Positions 24,574-37,693 of a stretch of 64,000 bases of DNA are shown here, piece by piece. A program made the position numbers and the translations under genes. The DNA is taken from assembly GCA_947650365.1 (NCBI GenBank), contig CANTAL010000024.1, positions 62,001 through 126,000 on the forward strand. The letters are read 5' to 3'. Every line of letters begins with the position of its first letter. Within the stretch, counting starts at the first letter, position 1. The notes beneath the pieces were generated by a model that saw only the letters and a list, made by a program, of their open reading frames with translations, did no database searches and was not told the DNA's origin. Source of the stretch: Chamaelirium japonicum (taxonomy: Eukaryota > Streptophyta > Magnoliopsida > Liliales > Melanthiaceae).

Positions 24574-25745
24574 TACGAATGAATTAGAATGGATACATTC
24601 GTGCGAATGAATTAGAATGGATCATATGAAGGAATTATAATGTATCGTGCGAATGAATTAGAATGGATCGTACGAATGAATTAGAATAGATCGTGCGAAT
24701 GAATTAGAATAGATCGTACGAATGAATTAGAATGGATCGTACGAATGAATTAGAATGGATCGTACGAATGAATTAGAATGGATCGTATGAATGAATTAAT
24801 ATGGATCGTACGAATGAAATAGAATGGATAGTACGAATGAATTAGAATGGATACCTTCGTGCAAATGCATTAGAATGGATCGTACGAATGAGTTAGAATG
24901 GATCGTGCGATAAGAATGGATCGTACGGATAAATGAATTTGGATCGTGCTAATGAATTAGAATGGATCGTACGAATGAATTAGAATGGATCGTACGAATG
25001 AGTAAGAATGGATCGTACGAATGAAATATAATGGATCGTATGAATGAATTAGAATGGATCGTGCGAATGAATTAGAATGGATCGTACGAATGAATTAGAA
25101 TGGATACATTCGTGCGAATGAATTAGAATGGATCATACGAAGGAATTAGAATGGATCGTATGAATGAATTAGAATGGATCGTACGAATGAATTAGAATGG
25201 ATCGTACGAATGAATTAGAATGGATACATTCGTGCGAATGAATTAGAATGGATCATACGAATGAATTAGAGTTGATACATTCGTGTGAATGAATTAAAAT
25301 AGATAATACGAATAAGTAAAAATGGATCGTAGAATTAGAATGGATCGTATGAATGAATTAGAATGGATACATACGAATGAATTAGAATGGATCGTATGAA
25401 TGACTTAGAATGGATCGTGCGAATGAATTAGAATGGATCGTACGAATAAAATAGAATGGATCGTATGAATGAATTAGAATAGATTGTGCGAATGGATTAG
25501 AATGGATCATACGATTGAGTAAGAATGGATTGTACAAATGAAATAGAATAGATCGTACGAATGAATTAGAATGGATCGTATGAATGAATTAGAATGGATC
25601 GTGCGAATGAATTAGAATGGATCATACGAATGAATTAGAATGGATCGTATGAATGAATTAGAATGGATCGTAGTAACGAATTAAAATGGATCCTACGAAT
25701 GAATTAGAATAGATTGTGCGAATGAATTAGAATGGATCTGGATCG
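24574..25745 (+). repeat. Plus block with 18-bp-unit module and class B end
   Basis: It holds GATAAGAATGG and ACGGATAAATGAATTTGG shortened units (about 24907-24950), the 18-bp-unit module at 25265-25370, CGATTGAGTAAG near 25512 and CGTAGTAACG near 25672. It ends GGATCTGGATCGTGTATCC. Confidence 0.9.
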
Positions 25746-25997
25746 TGTATCCATTCTAATTCATTCGTACGACCCATTCTAATTCATTCGCACGATCCAT
25801 TCTAATTCATTCGTACGATCTAATCTATTTCATTCGTACAATCCATTCTAATTCATTCATACGATCCAATCTAATTCATTCATACGATCCATTCTAATTC
25901 ATTCATACGATCCATTCTAATTCATTCATATGATCCACTCTAATTCATTCATACGATCCATTCTAATTCATTCGTACGATCCATTCTAATTCATTCG
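25746..25997 (-). repeat. Minus block after class B
   Basis: It opens with CGTACGACCC, a G-to-A-type variant that follows class B junctions also at 37463, 44402, 50347 and 57551. It ends ATTCGGATCGTGC. Confidence 0.88.
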
Positions 25998-26759
25998 GAT
26001 CGTGCGAATGAATTAGAATGGAACGTAAAGATTGTGTGAATGAATTAGAATGGATCGTACGAATGAGTAAGAATGGATCGTACGAATGAAAAAGAATGGA
26101 TCGTATGAAAGAATTAGAATGGATACGTGCGAATGAATTAGAATTGATCGTACGAATGAATTAGAATAGATTGTGCGAATGAATTAGAATGGATCGTACG
26201 AATGAATTGGAATGGATACATTCGTGCGAATGAATTAGAATGGATCGTACGAATGAAATAGAATGGATCGTGCGAATAAATTAGAATGGATCGTACGAAT
26301 GAATTAGAATGGATCGTACGAATGACTTAGAATGGATCGTTCGAATGAATTATAATAGATTGTGCGAATGAATTAGAATGGATCGTACGAATGAATTAGA
26401 ACGGATACATTCGTGCGATTGAATTAGAATGGATCGTATGAGTGTGAATGAATTAGAATGGATTGTCCGAATGAATTAGAATGGATCGTACGAATGAATT
26501 AGAATGGATCGTACGAATGAATTAGAATGGATACATTCGTGCAAAAGAATTAGAATGGATTGTATGAATGAATTTGAATGGATTGTGCGAATGAATTAGA
26601 ATGGATCGTGCGAATGAATTAGAATGGATACATTCATGCGAATGAATTAGAATGGATCATACGAATGAATTAGAATGGATTCATTCGTACGATCCATTCT
26701 AATTATTTCCTACGATCCATTCTAATTAATTCGTACGATCCATTCTAATTCATTCGTAC
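25998..26759. repeat. Plus block (25998-26681) and 78-bp minus insert (26682-26759)
   Basis: The plus run carries GGAACGTAAAG and GTATGAGTGTGAATG (about 26430). The switch GGATTCATTCGTACGATCC lacks a linker. The minus insert has TTATTTCCTACG and TTAATTCG variants and ends in a fold-back with 23-bp perfect arms around 26757/26758. Confidence 0.87.
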
Positions 26760-27726
26760 GAATGAATTAGAATGGATCGTGCGATTGAATTAGAATGGAT
26801 CGTACGAATGAATTAGAATGGATCGTATGAATGAATTAGAAATGATCGTGCGAATGAATTAGAACGGATAGTGCGAATGAATTAGAATGGATCGTACGAA
26901 TGAATTAGAATGGATCGTATGAATGAATTAGATTGGATCGTATTAATGAATTAGAATGGATCGTACGAATGAATTAGAATGGATCGTATGAATGAATTAG
27001 AATGGATCGTATGAATGAATTAGAATAGATCGTACGAATGAATTAGAATGGATCGTATGAATGAATTAGAATGGATCGTCTGAATGAATTAGAATGGATC
27101 GTGCGAATAAATTAGAATGGATCGTATGAATGAATTAGAATAGACTATGCGAATGAGATAGAATGGATTGTACGAATAAGATAGAATGGATCGTACGAAT
27201 GAATTAGAATGGATACATTCATGCTAATGAATTAGAATGGATCATACGAATGAATTAGAATGGATTCATTCGTGCCAATGAATTAGAATGGATCGTACGA
27301 ATGAGTAAGAATGGATCGTACGAATGAATTAGAATGGATTGAATTAGAATGAATCGTACGAATGAATTAGAATGGATCGTACGAATGAATTAGAATGGAT
27401 CGTACGAATGAATTAGAATGGTTCAAATTAGAATGGATCGTGTGAATGAATTAGAATATGGATCGTACGAATGAATTAGAATGGATCGTGCGAATGAATT
27501 AGAATGGATCGTACGAATGAATTAGAATAGATTGTGCGAATGAATTAGAATGGATCGTACGAATGAATTAGAATGGATTGTACGAATGAATTAGAATGGA
27601 TCATATGAATGAATTAGAATGGATCGTTTGAGTGAATGCGAATGGATCGTGCGAATGAATTAGAATGGATTGTACGAATGAATTAGAATGGATCGTACGA
27701 ATGAATTAGAATGGATACATTCGTGC
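26760..27726 (+). repeat. Plus block, left copy of the 14,387-bp-offset duplication at its end
   Basis: GGTTCAAATTAG (27420) and AGAATATGGATCG lie in the segment 27400-27960 that matches 41790-42340. TTTGAGTGAATGCG is at 27626. It ends in class A. Confidence 0.9.
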
Positions 27727-27960
27727 GAATCCATTCTATTTCATTCATACGATCCATTCTAATTCATTCGCACAATCCATTCTAATTCATTCATACGATC
27801 CATTCTAATTCATTCGTACGATCCATTCTAATTCATTCGTACGATCCATTCTAATTCATTCGCACAATCTATTCTAATTCATTCGTACGATCCATTCTAA
27901 TTCATTCGCACGATCCATTCTAATTCATTCGCACGATCCATTCTAATTCATTCGTACGAT
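27400..27960. repeat. Dispersed duplication, copy 1 (offset 14,387)
   Basis: GGTTC at 27420, TTTGAG at 27626 and the class A switch at 27721 all have partners 14,387 bp to the right. Confidence 0.86.
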
Positions 27961-28371
27961 CCATTCTAATTCATTCGTACGATCCATTCTAATTCATTCG
28001 TACGATTCATTCTAATTCAATCCATTCTAATTCATTCGTACGATCCATTCTTACTCATTTGTACGATCCATTCTAATTCATTCGCACGAATGAATCCATT
28101 CTAATTCATTCGTATGATCCATTCTAATTCATTCGCATGAATGTATCCATTCCAATTCATTCGTACGATCCATTCTAATTCATTCATATGATCCATTCTA
28201 ATTCATTCGTATGATCCATTCTAATTCATTCACACGAATGTATCCATTCTAATTCATTCGTACGATCCATTCTAATTCATTCGCACAATCTATTCTAATT
28301 CATTCATACGATCCATTCTAATTTATTCGCACGATCCATTCTAATTCATTCATACGATCCATTCTAATTCG
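27727..28371 (-). repeat. Minus block
   Basis: Right half of the class A cassette, then a TTCAATCC short unit near 28016 and CACGAATGAATCC near 28084. It ends CTAATTCGTAGAATGG, with a core deletion at the switch. Confidence 0.88.
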
Positions 28372-28914
28372 TAGAATGGATCGTACGAATGAATTAGAAT
28401 GGATACATTCGTACGAATGAATTAGAATGGATTGTATGAATAAATTAGAATGGATCGTACGAATGAAGTAGAATATAGATCGTACGAAGGAATTAGAATG
28501 GATCGTACGAATGAATTAGAAAGGATACATTCGTGCGAAAGAATTAGAATAGATTGTATGAATGAATTAGAATGGATCGTACGAAGGAATTAGAATAGAT
28601 CATACGAAGAAATTAGAATGGATCGTACGAATGAATTAGAATGGATCGTATGAATGAATTAGAATGGATCGTGCGAATGAATTAAAATGGATCGTACGAA
28701 GGAATTAGAATGGATCATGCGAGGAATTAGAATAGATCATACGAATGAATTAGAATGGATCGTACGAATGAATTAGAATGGATACATTCGTGCAAAAGAA
28801 TTAGAATGGATAGTTTGAGTGAATGCGAATGGATCGTGCGAATGAATTAGAATGGATTGTACCAATGAATTAGAATGGATCGTACGAATGAATTAGAATG
28901 GATACATTCGTGCG
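28372..28914 (+). repeat. Plus block
   Basis: 28589-28800 repeats the variant order of the twelve-monomer module seen at 780-1265. TTTGAGTGAATGCG is at 28813. It ends in class A. Confidence 0.88.
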
Positions 28915-29449
28915 AATCCATTCTATTTCATTCGTACGATCCATTCTAATTCATTTGCACGATCCATTCTAATTCATTCGTACGATCCATTCTAATTTAT
29001 TCGTACGATCCATTCTAATTCATTCGCACAATCTATTCTAATTCATTCGAACGATCCATTCTAATTCATTCGTATGATCCATTCTAATTCATTCGTACGA
29101 TCTATTCTATTTCATTCGTACAATCCATTCTTACTCAATCGTATGATCCATTCTAATCCATTCGCACAATCTACTCTAATTCATTCGTACGATCCATTCT
29201 ATTTCATTTGCACGAAGGTATCCATTCTAATTCATACAATCCATTCTAATTCATTCATACGATCCATTCTAATTCATTCACATGAATGTATCCATTCTAA
29301 TTCATACGTACGATCTATTCAAATTCATTCGTACGATCCATTCTAATTCATTCGCACAATCCATTCTAATTCATTTGCACGATCCATTCTAATTCATTCA
29401 AACAATCCATTCTAATTCTTTTGCACGAATGTATCCATTCTAATTCATT
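28915..29449 (-). repeat. Minus block
   Basis: CTTACTCAATCG is near 29131 and GCACGAAGGTATCC near 29211, followed by the shortened CTAATTCATACAATCC. It ends TTCATTACGAATGAG, the same switch as at 46186. Confidence 0.88.
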
Positions 29450-29778
29450 ACGAATGAGTATGAATAGATTGTACGAATGAATTAGAATGGATACATTCGT
29501 GCGAATGAATTGGAATGGATCATACGAATGAATTAGAATGGATCGTACGAATGAATTAGATTGGATCATACGAAGGAATTAGAATGGATCGTACGAAGGA
29601 ATTAGAATGAATCGTATGAATGAATTAGAATGGATCGTGCGAATGAATTAGAATGGATCGTACGAATGAATTAGAATGGATCGTATGAATGAATTAGAAT
29701 GGATCGTAGTAATGAATTAGAATGGATCCTACGAATGAATTAGAATAGATTGTGCGAATGAATTAGAATGGATCTGGA
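29450..29778 (+). repeat. Plus block ending in class B
   Basis: It carries the CGTAGTAATG, CCTACG, GATTGTGCG series that precedes class B also at 25672-25745. Confidence 0.88.
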
Positions 29779-30283
29779 TCGTGTATCCATTCTAATTCAT
29801 TCGTACGTCCCATTCTAATTCATTCGTACGATCCATTCTAATTCATTCGCACGATCCATTCTAATTCATTCGCACGATCCATTCTAATTCATTCATACGA
29901 TCCATTCTAATTCATTCATATGATCCACTCTAATTCACTCATACGATCCATTCTAATTCAGTCGTACTATCCATTCTAATTCATTCATACAATCCATTCT
30001 AATTCTTTTGCACGAATGTATCCATTCTAATTCATTCGTACGATCCATTCTAATTCATTCATACGAATGGATCGTGCGAATGAATTAGAATGGATCGTAC
30101 GAATGAATTAGAATAGATTGTGCGAATGAATTAGAATGGATCATACGAAGGAATTAGATTGGATCGTACGAATGAATTAGAATGGATCGTGCGAATGAAT
30201 TAGAATGGATCGTACGAATGAATTATAATGGATCGTACGAAGGAATTAGAATGGATCGTACGAATGAATTAGAAAGGATACAT
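29779..30283. repeat. Minus block (29779-30062) and plus block (30063-30283)
   Basis: The minus block starts CGTACGTCCC and ends CATACGAATGGATCG. The plus block ends in class C. The last 130 bp plus the junction match 20757-20900 and 50985-51120. Confidence 0.87.
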
Positions 30284-30690
30284 TCGAATTCATTCGTACG
30301 ATCCATTCTAATTCCTTCGTACGATCCATATTCTAATTCATTCGCACGATCCATTCTAATTCATTCATACGATCCATTCTAATTTATTCGCACGATCCAT
30401 TCTAATTCATTCGTACGATCCATTCTAATTCATTCATACGATCCATTCTAATTCATTCATACGATCCATTCTAATTCATTCGCACGATCCATTCTAATTC
30501 ATTCACATGATCCATTCTAATTCATTCGTACGATCGATTCTAATTCATTCATACGATCCATTCTAATTCATTCGCACGAATGTATCCATTCTAATTCATT
30601 CGTACGATCAATTCTAATTCATTCATACGATCCGTCCTAATTCATTCGCACGAATGTATCCATTCTAATTCATTCGTAGGATCCATTCTT
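30284..30690 (-). repeat. Minus block after class C
   Basis: The CCATATTC variant is near 30327 and CGTCCTAATTC near 30633. It ends CCATTCTTACGAATG. Confidence 0.88.
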
Positions 30691-30950
30691 ACGAATGAAT
30701 TAGAATGGATCGTATGAATGAATTAGAATGGATCGTATGAATGAAATAGAATGGATCGTACTAATGAATTAGAATGGATCGTGTGAAGGAATTAGAATGG
30801 ATAGTACGAATGAATTAGAATGGATACCTTCGTGCAAATGAATTAGAATGGATCGTACAATTGAATTAGAATGGATCGTATGAATGAATTAGAATGGATC
30901 GTGCGAATGAATTAGAATGGATCGTACGAATGAAATAGAATGAATTCGCA
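30691..30950 (+). repeat. Plus block
   Basis: ACCTTCGTGCAAATG is near 30826, followed by CAATTGAATTAG. It ends in a class A variant (GAATTCGCACGAATGTATCC). Confidence 0.88.
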
Positions 30951-32072
30951 CGAATGTATCCATTCTAATTCATTCATACGATCCATTCTAATTCATTAGC
31001 ATAATCTATTCTAATTCATTCGCATGATCCATTCTAATTTATTCGTACGATCGATTCTAATTCATTCATACGATCCATTCTAATTCATTCGCACGAATGT
31101 ATCCATTCTAATTCATTCGTACAATCTATTCTAATTCATTCGAACGATCCATTCTAAGTCATTCGTACAATCCATTCTAATTCATTCGTACGATCCATTC
31201 TAATTCATTCACACGATCCATTCTATTTCATTCGTACAATCCATTCTATTTCATTCGTACGATCCATTCTAATTCATTCGCACGATCCATTCTAATTCAT
31301 TCGCACGATCCATTCTAATTCATTCATACGATCCATTCTATTTCATTCGTACGATCCATTCTTACTCATTCGTACGATCCATTCTATTTCATTTGCACGA
31401 AGGTATCCATTCTAATTCATTTGTACTATCCATTCTAATTCCATCGTACGATCCATTCTAATTCATTCGTACGATCCATTCTAATTCATTCGTACGATCC
31501 ATTCTAATTCATTCGTACGATCCATTCTAATTCCTTTGTATGATCCATTCTAATTCATTCGTACGGTATGATTCATTCTAATTCATTCGTACGATTCATT
31601 CTAATTCAATCCATGCTAATTCATTCGTACGATCCATTCTAATTCATTCATACGATCCATCCTAATTCATTCGCACGAATGTATCCATTCTAATTCATTC
31701 GTACAATCCATTCTATTTCATTCGTACGATCCATTCTTACTCATTCGTACAATCCATTCGTATCCATTCTAATTCATTCGTACGATCCATTCTAATTCAT
31801 TCGCACAATCTATTCTAATTCATTCGTACGATCAATTCTAATTCATTCGCACGTATCCATTCTAATTCATTCATACGATACATTCTATTTCATTAGTACG
31901 ATCCATTCTTACTCATTCGTACGATCCATTCTAATTCATTTGCACGAAGGTATCCATTCTAATTCATTCGTACGATCGATTCTAATTCATTCATACGATC
32001 CATTCTAATTCATTCGTATGAATGTATCAACTCTAATTCATTCGTACGATCCATTCTAATTCATTCATACAT
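30951..32072 (-). repeat. Minus block
   Basis: GCACGAAGGTATCC near 31396 and 31943, the GGTATGATTC tag near 31563, CATCCTAATTC at 31658, CGCACGTATCC (shortened) near 31848 and TATCAACTC near 32024. It ends TTCATACATGTACGAATG. Confidence 0.9.
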
Positions 32073-32743
32073 GTACGAATGAATTAGAATGGATACATTC
32101 GTGCGAATGAATTAGAATGGATCGTATGAATGAATTAGATTGGATCGTATGCATGAATTAGAATGGATCGTGCGAATGAATTAGAATGGATCGTACGAAT
32201 GAATTAGAATGGATCGAACGAATGAATTAGAATGGATACATTCGATCGAATAAATTAGAATGGATCGTATGAAAGAATTAGAATGGATCGTGCGAATGAA
32301 TTAGAATGGATCGTGCGAATGAATTTGAATGGATCGTACGAATGAATTAGAATGGATCGTACGAATGAATTAGAATGGATCGTACGAATGAATTAGAAAG
32401 GATACATTCGAATTCATTCGTACGATCCATTCTAATTCATTCGTACGATCTATATTCTAATTCATTCGCACGATCCATTCTAATTCATTCATACGATCCA
32501 TTCTAATTTATTCGCACGATCCATTCTAATTCATTCGTACGATCCATTCTAATTCATTCGCACAATCTATTCTAATTCACTCAAACGATCCATTCTAATT
32601 CATTCATATGATCCATTCTAATTCATTCGCACGAATGTATCCATTCTAATTCATTCGTATGAACCATTCTAATTCATTTGTACGAATGTATCCACTCTAA
32701 TTCATTCATACGATCCATTCTAATTCATTCGCACGAATGTATC
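32073..32743. repeat. Plus block (32073-32405) and minus block (32406-32743)
   Basis: The plus block ends in class C (AAAGGATACATTCGAATTC). The minus block has CACTCAAACG near 32577 and ends GTATCAATGGATCG. Confidence 0.88.
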
Positions 32744-35438
32744 AATGGATCGTACGAATGAATTAGAATTGATTGAATTAGAATGAATCGTACGAATGAA
32801 TTAGAATGGATCGTGCGAATGAATTAGAATGGATTGTACGAATGAATTAGAATGGATCGTATGAATGAATTAGATTGGATCGTATGAATGAATTAGAATG
32901 GATCGTGCGAATGAATTAAAATGGATCGTACGAATGAATTAGAATGGATCGATTGAATGAATTAGAATGGATCGTACTTATGAATTAGAATGGGTCATAC
33001 GAATGAAATAGAATGGATCGTACGAAGGAATTAGAAAGGATCGTACAAACGAATTAGAATGGATCGTATGAATGAAATAGAATAGATCGTACGAATGAAT
33101 TAGAATGGATCGTATGAATGAATTAGATTGGATCGTATGAATGAATTAGAATGGATTGTACGAATGAAATATATTAGATCGTACAAATGAATTAGAATGG
33201 ATCGTGCGAATGAATTAGAATGGGTCGTACGAATGAATTAGAATGGATCGTGCGAATGAATTAAAATGGATCGTATGAATGAAATAGAATGGATCGTATG
33301 AATTAGAATGGATCGTACGAATGAAATAGAATGGATCGTACGAATGAATTAGAATGGATCGTATGAGTGTGAATGAATTAGAATGGATTGTGCGAATGAA
33401 TTAGAATGGATCGTACGAATGAATTAGAATGGATCGTACGAAGGAATTAGAATGGATCGTACGAAGGAATTAGAATGGATAGTACGAATGAATTAGAATG
33501 GATACCTTCGAGCAAATAAATTAGAATGGGTCGTACGAATGAGTAAGAATGGATCATACGAATGAAATAGAATGGATCGTATGAATGAATTAGAATGGAT
33601 CGTGCGAATGAATTAGAATGGATCGTACGAATGAATTAGAATAGATTGTGCGAATGAATTAGAATGGATCGTACGAATGAATTAGAATGGATCGTACGAA
33701 TGAATTAGAATGGATCGTATGAATGAATTAGAATGGATCGTGCGAATGAATTAGAATGGATCGTGCGAATGAAATAGAATGGATCGTACGAATGAATTAG
33801 AATGGATTGAATTAGAATGAATCGTACGAATGAATTAGAATGGATCGTACGAATGAATTAGAATGGATCGTACGACTGAATTAGAATGGATTGAATTAGA
33901 ATGGATCGTACGATAAGAATGAATCGTACAAATGAAATAGAATAGATCGTACGGATAAATGAATTTGGATCGTACGAATGAATTAGAAAGGATATATTCG
34001 TGCGAATGAATTAGAATAGATCGTATGAATGAATTAGATTTGATCGTATTAATGAATTAGAATTGATCGTGCGAATGAATTAGAAAGGATCGTACGAATG
34101 AATTAGAATGGATAGATTCGTACGAATGAATTTGAATGGATCGTATGAATGAATTAGAATGGATCGTTCGAATGAATTATAATAGATTGTGCGAATGAAA
34201 TAGAATAGATTGTACGAATGAATTAGAATGAATCGTACGAATGAATTAGAATGAATCATACCGTACGAATGAATTAGAATGGATCATACGAAGGAATTAG
34301 AATGGATCGTGCGAATAAATTAGAATGGATCGTATGAATGAATTAGAATAGATTGTGCGAATGGATTAGAATGGATCATACGATTGAGTAAGAATGGATT
34401 GTACGAATGAAATAGAATAGATCGTACGAATGAATTAGAATGGATCATGCTAATGAATTAGAATTGATCGTACGAATGAATTAGAATAGATTGTGCGACT
34501 AAATTAAAATGGATTGTATAAATGAATTAGAATGGATCGTATGAATGAATTAGAATGGATCGTGCAAATATATTAAAATGGATCGTATGAATGAAATAGA
34601 ATGGATCGTATGAATTAGAATGGATCGTACGAATGAAATAGAATGGATCGTACGAATGAATTAGAATAGATTGTGCGAATGGATTAGAATGGATCATACG
34701 ATTGAGTAAGAAAGGATTGTACAAATGAAAAAGAATAGATCGTACGAATGAATTAGAATGGATCGTATGAATGAATTAGAAAGGATCGTTCGAATGAATT
34801 AGAATAGATTGTGCGAATGAATTAGAATGGATCGTACGAATGAATTAGAATGGATCGTGCGAATAAATTAGAATATATCTTACGAATGAATTAGAATGGA
34901 ACGTATAGATTGTGCGAATGAATTAGAATGGATCGTACGAATGAATTAGTATGGATCGTACGAATGAATTAGAATGGATCGTACAAATGAGTAAGAATGG
35001 ATCGTACGAATGAAATAGAATGGATCGTATGAATGAATTAGAATGGATACGTGCGAATGAATTAGAATTGATCGTACGAATGAATTAGAATAGATTATGC
35101 GAATGAATTAGAATGGATCGTACGAATGAATTGGAATGGATACATTCGTGCGAATGAATTAGAATAGATCGTACGAATGAAATAGAATGGATCGTGCGAA
35201 TGAATTAGAATGGATCGTACGAATGAATTAGAATGGATCGTGCGAATGAATTAGAATGGATCGTATTAATGAATTTGAATGGATCGTACGAATGAATTAG
35301 AATGGAACGTACGAATGAATTAGAATGGATCGTAGAATGGATTGTATGAATGAATTAGATTGGATCGTACGAATGTGTAAGAATGGATCATATGAATGAA
35401 TTAGAATGGATCGTACGAATGAATTAGAATGGATACAT
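32744..35438 (+). repeat. Longest single-orientation block (about 2.7 kb)
   Basis: It contains the ACCTTCGAGCAAATAA unit near 33500, the ACGGATAAATGAATTTGG short unit near 33952, a CATACCGTACG unit near 34255, CGATTGAGTAAG modules near 34380 and 34698 and GGAACGTATAG near 34890. The 34360-34500 variant order recurs at 36670-36870 and 61090-61290. It ends GGATACATTTCGTACG. Confidence 0.92.
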
Positions 35439-35583
35439 TTCGTACGATCCATTCTAATTCATTCGTACGATCTATTCTAATTCATTCATGCAATCCATTC
35501 TAATGAATTAGAATGAATTAGAATGGATCGTACGAATGTATCCACTCTAATTCATTCATACGATCCATTCTAATTCATTCGCA
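35439..35583. repeat. Three very short alternating runs
   Basis: Minus 35439-35495, plus 35496-35530, minus 35531-35583, each one to three monomers. One switch is simply CCATTCTAATGAATTAG, and the last is the near-palindrome TTCGCACGAATGAATTAG. Confidence 0.82.
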
Positions 35584-35838
35584 CGAATGAATTAGAATGG
35601 ATTATGCGAATGAACTAGAATGGATCGTACGAATGAATTAGAATGGATCGTACGAATGAATTAGAATGGATACATTCGTGCAAAAGAATTAGAATGGATT
35701 GTATGAATGAATTAGAATGGATCGTGCGAATGAATTAGAATGGATCGTGCGAATGAATTAGAATGGATCGTATGAATGAATTAGAATGGATCGTGCGAAT
35801 GAATTAGAATGGATCGTACGAATGAAATAGAATGGATT
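35584..35838 (+). repeat. Plus block
   Basis: About eleven units, one of them a CATTCGTGCAAAAG 28-mer. It ends in class A. Confidence 0.88.
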
Positions 35839-36300
35839 CGCACGAATGTATCCATTCTAATTCATTCATACGATCCATTCTAATTCATTCGTACGATCCA
35901 TTCTAATTCATTCGTACGATCCATTCTAATTCATTCGTACAATCTATTCTAATTTATTCGTATGATCCATTCTAATTCAATCCATTCTAATTCAATCGTA
36001 CGATCCATTCTAATTCATTCGTACGATCTATTCTAATTCATTCGTACGATTCATTCTAATTCAATCCATTCTAATTCATTCGTACGATCCATTCTTACTC
36101 ATTCGTACGATCCATTCTAATTCATTCGCACGAATGAATCCATTCTAATTCATTCGTATGATCCATTCTAATTCATTCGCACGAATATATCACACGATCC
36201 ATTCTAATTCATTAGCACGATCCATTCTAATTCATTCGTACGATCCATTCTAATTCATTTATACGATCCAATCTAATTCATTCATATGATCCATTCTAAT
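35839..36300 (-). repeat. Minus block
   Basis: Two TTCAATCC short units are at 35978 and 36061. The fusion CACGAATATATCACACGATCC is near 36180. It ends CCATTCTAATCGTGCG. Confidence 0.87.
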
Positions 36301-37117
36301 CGTGCGAATAAATTAGAATGGATCGTACGAATGAGTAAGAATGGATCGTACTAATGAATTAGAATGGATTGAATTAGAATGAATCGTACGAATGAATTAG
36401 AATGGATCGTACGAATGAATTAGAATGGATCGTATGAATGAATTAGAATGGATCGTACGAATGAATTAGAATGGATCGTACGAAGGAATTAGAATGGGTC
36501 GTACGAAGGAATTAGAATGGATAGTACGAATGAATTAGAATGGATAGTACGAATGAATTAGAATGGATCGTGCGAATGAAGTAAAATGGATCGTATGAAT
36601 GAAATAGAATGGATCGTATGAATTAGAATGGATCGTATGAATGAAATAGAATGGATCGTTCGAATGAATTAGAATAGATTGTGTGAATGGATTAGAATGG
36701 ATCATACAATTGAGTAAGAATGGATTGTACGAATGAAATAGAATAGATCGTACGAATGAATTAGAATGGATCATGCTAATGAATTAGAATTGATCGTACG
36801 AATGAATTAGAATAGATTGTGCGAATGAATTAGAATGGATCGTACGAATGAATTGGAATGGATACATTCGTGCGAATGAATTAGAATGGATCGTATGAAT
36901 TAGAATGGATCGTACGATTGAGTAAGAATGGATTGTACGAATGAAATAGAATAGATCGTACGAATGAATTAGAATGGATCATGCTAATGAATTAGAATTG
37001 ATTGTATGAATGAGTAAGAATGGATCGTACGAATGAAATAGAATGGATCGTATGAATGAATTAGAATGGATCGTACGAATATATTAGAATGGGTCGTACG
37101 AATGAATTAGAATGGAT
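36301..37117 (+). repeat. Plus block ending in class B, other orientation
   Basis: CAATTGAGTAAG near 36709 and CGATTGAGTAAG near 36913 mark two module copies. It ends GGATACACGATCCAGATCC. Confidence 0.89.
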
Positions 37118-37693
37118 ACACGATCCAGATCCATTCTAATTCATTCGCACAATCTATTCTAATTCATTCGTAGGATCGTGCGAATGAATTAGAATGGATC
37201 GTGCGAATGAATTAGAATGGATCGTACGAATGAATTAGAATGGATCGTACGAACGAATTAGAAAGGATACATTCGAATTCATTCGTACGATCCATTCTAA
37301 TTCCTTCGTACGATCCATATTCTAATTCATTCGCACGATCCATTCTATTTCCTTCGTACGATCGTATGAATGAATTAGAATGGATCGTATGAATGAAATA
37401 GAATGGATCGTACGAATAAATTAGAATGGATCTGGATCGTGTATCTATTCTAATTCATTAGTACGACCCATTCTAATTCATTCGCACGATCCATTCTAAT
37501 TCATTCGTACGATCCATTCTAATTCATTCGTATGATTCATTCTAATTCAATCCATTCTAATTCATTCGTACGATCCATTCTAATTCATTCGTACGATCCA
37601 TTCTAATTCATTCGTACGATCCATTCTAATTCCTTATGGATCGTGCGAATGAATTAGAATGGATCGTACGAATGAAATAGAATGGATTCGCAC
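37118..37693. repeat. Highly fragmented mosaic: six runs in 576 bp
   Basis: Minus 37118-37171, plus to 37268, minus to 37360, plus to 37436, minus to 37635, plus to 37693. Class B (both orientations), class C and class A junctions all occur inside this short stretch. Confidence 0.87.

Noticed and set aside
29074-29346. 90-codon frame, the longest
   Set aside because: Lies wholly inside the minus block 28915-29449 and consists of the same 23-residue period; its neighbours in related modules are interrupted.
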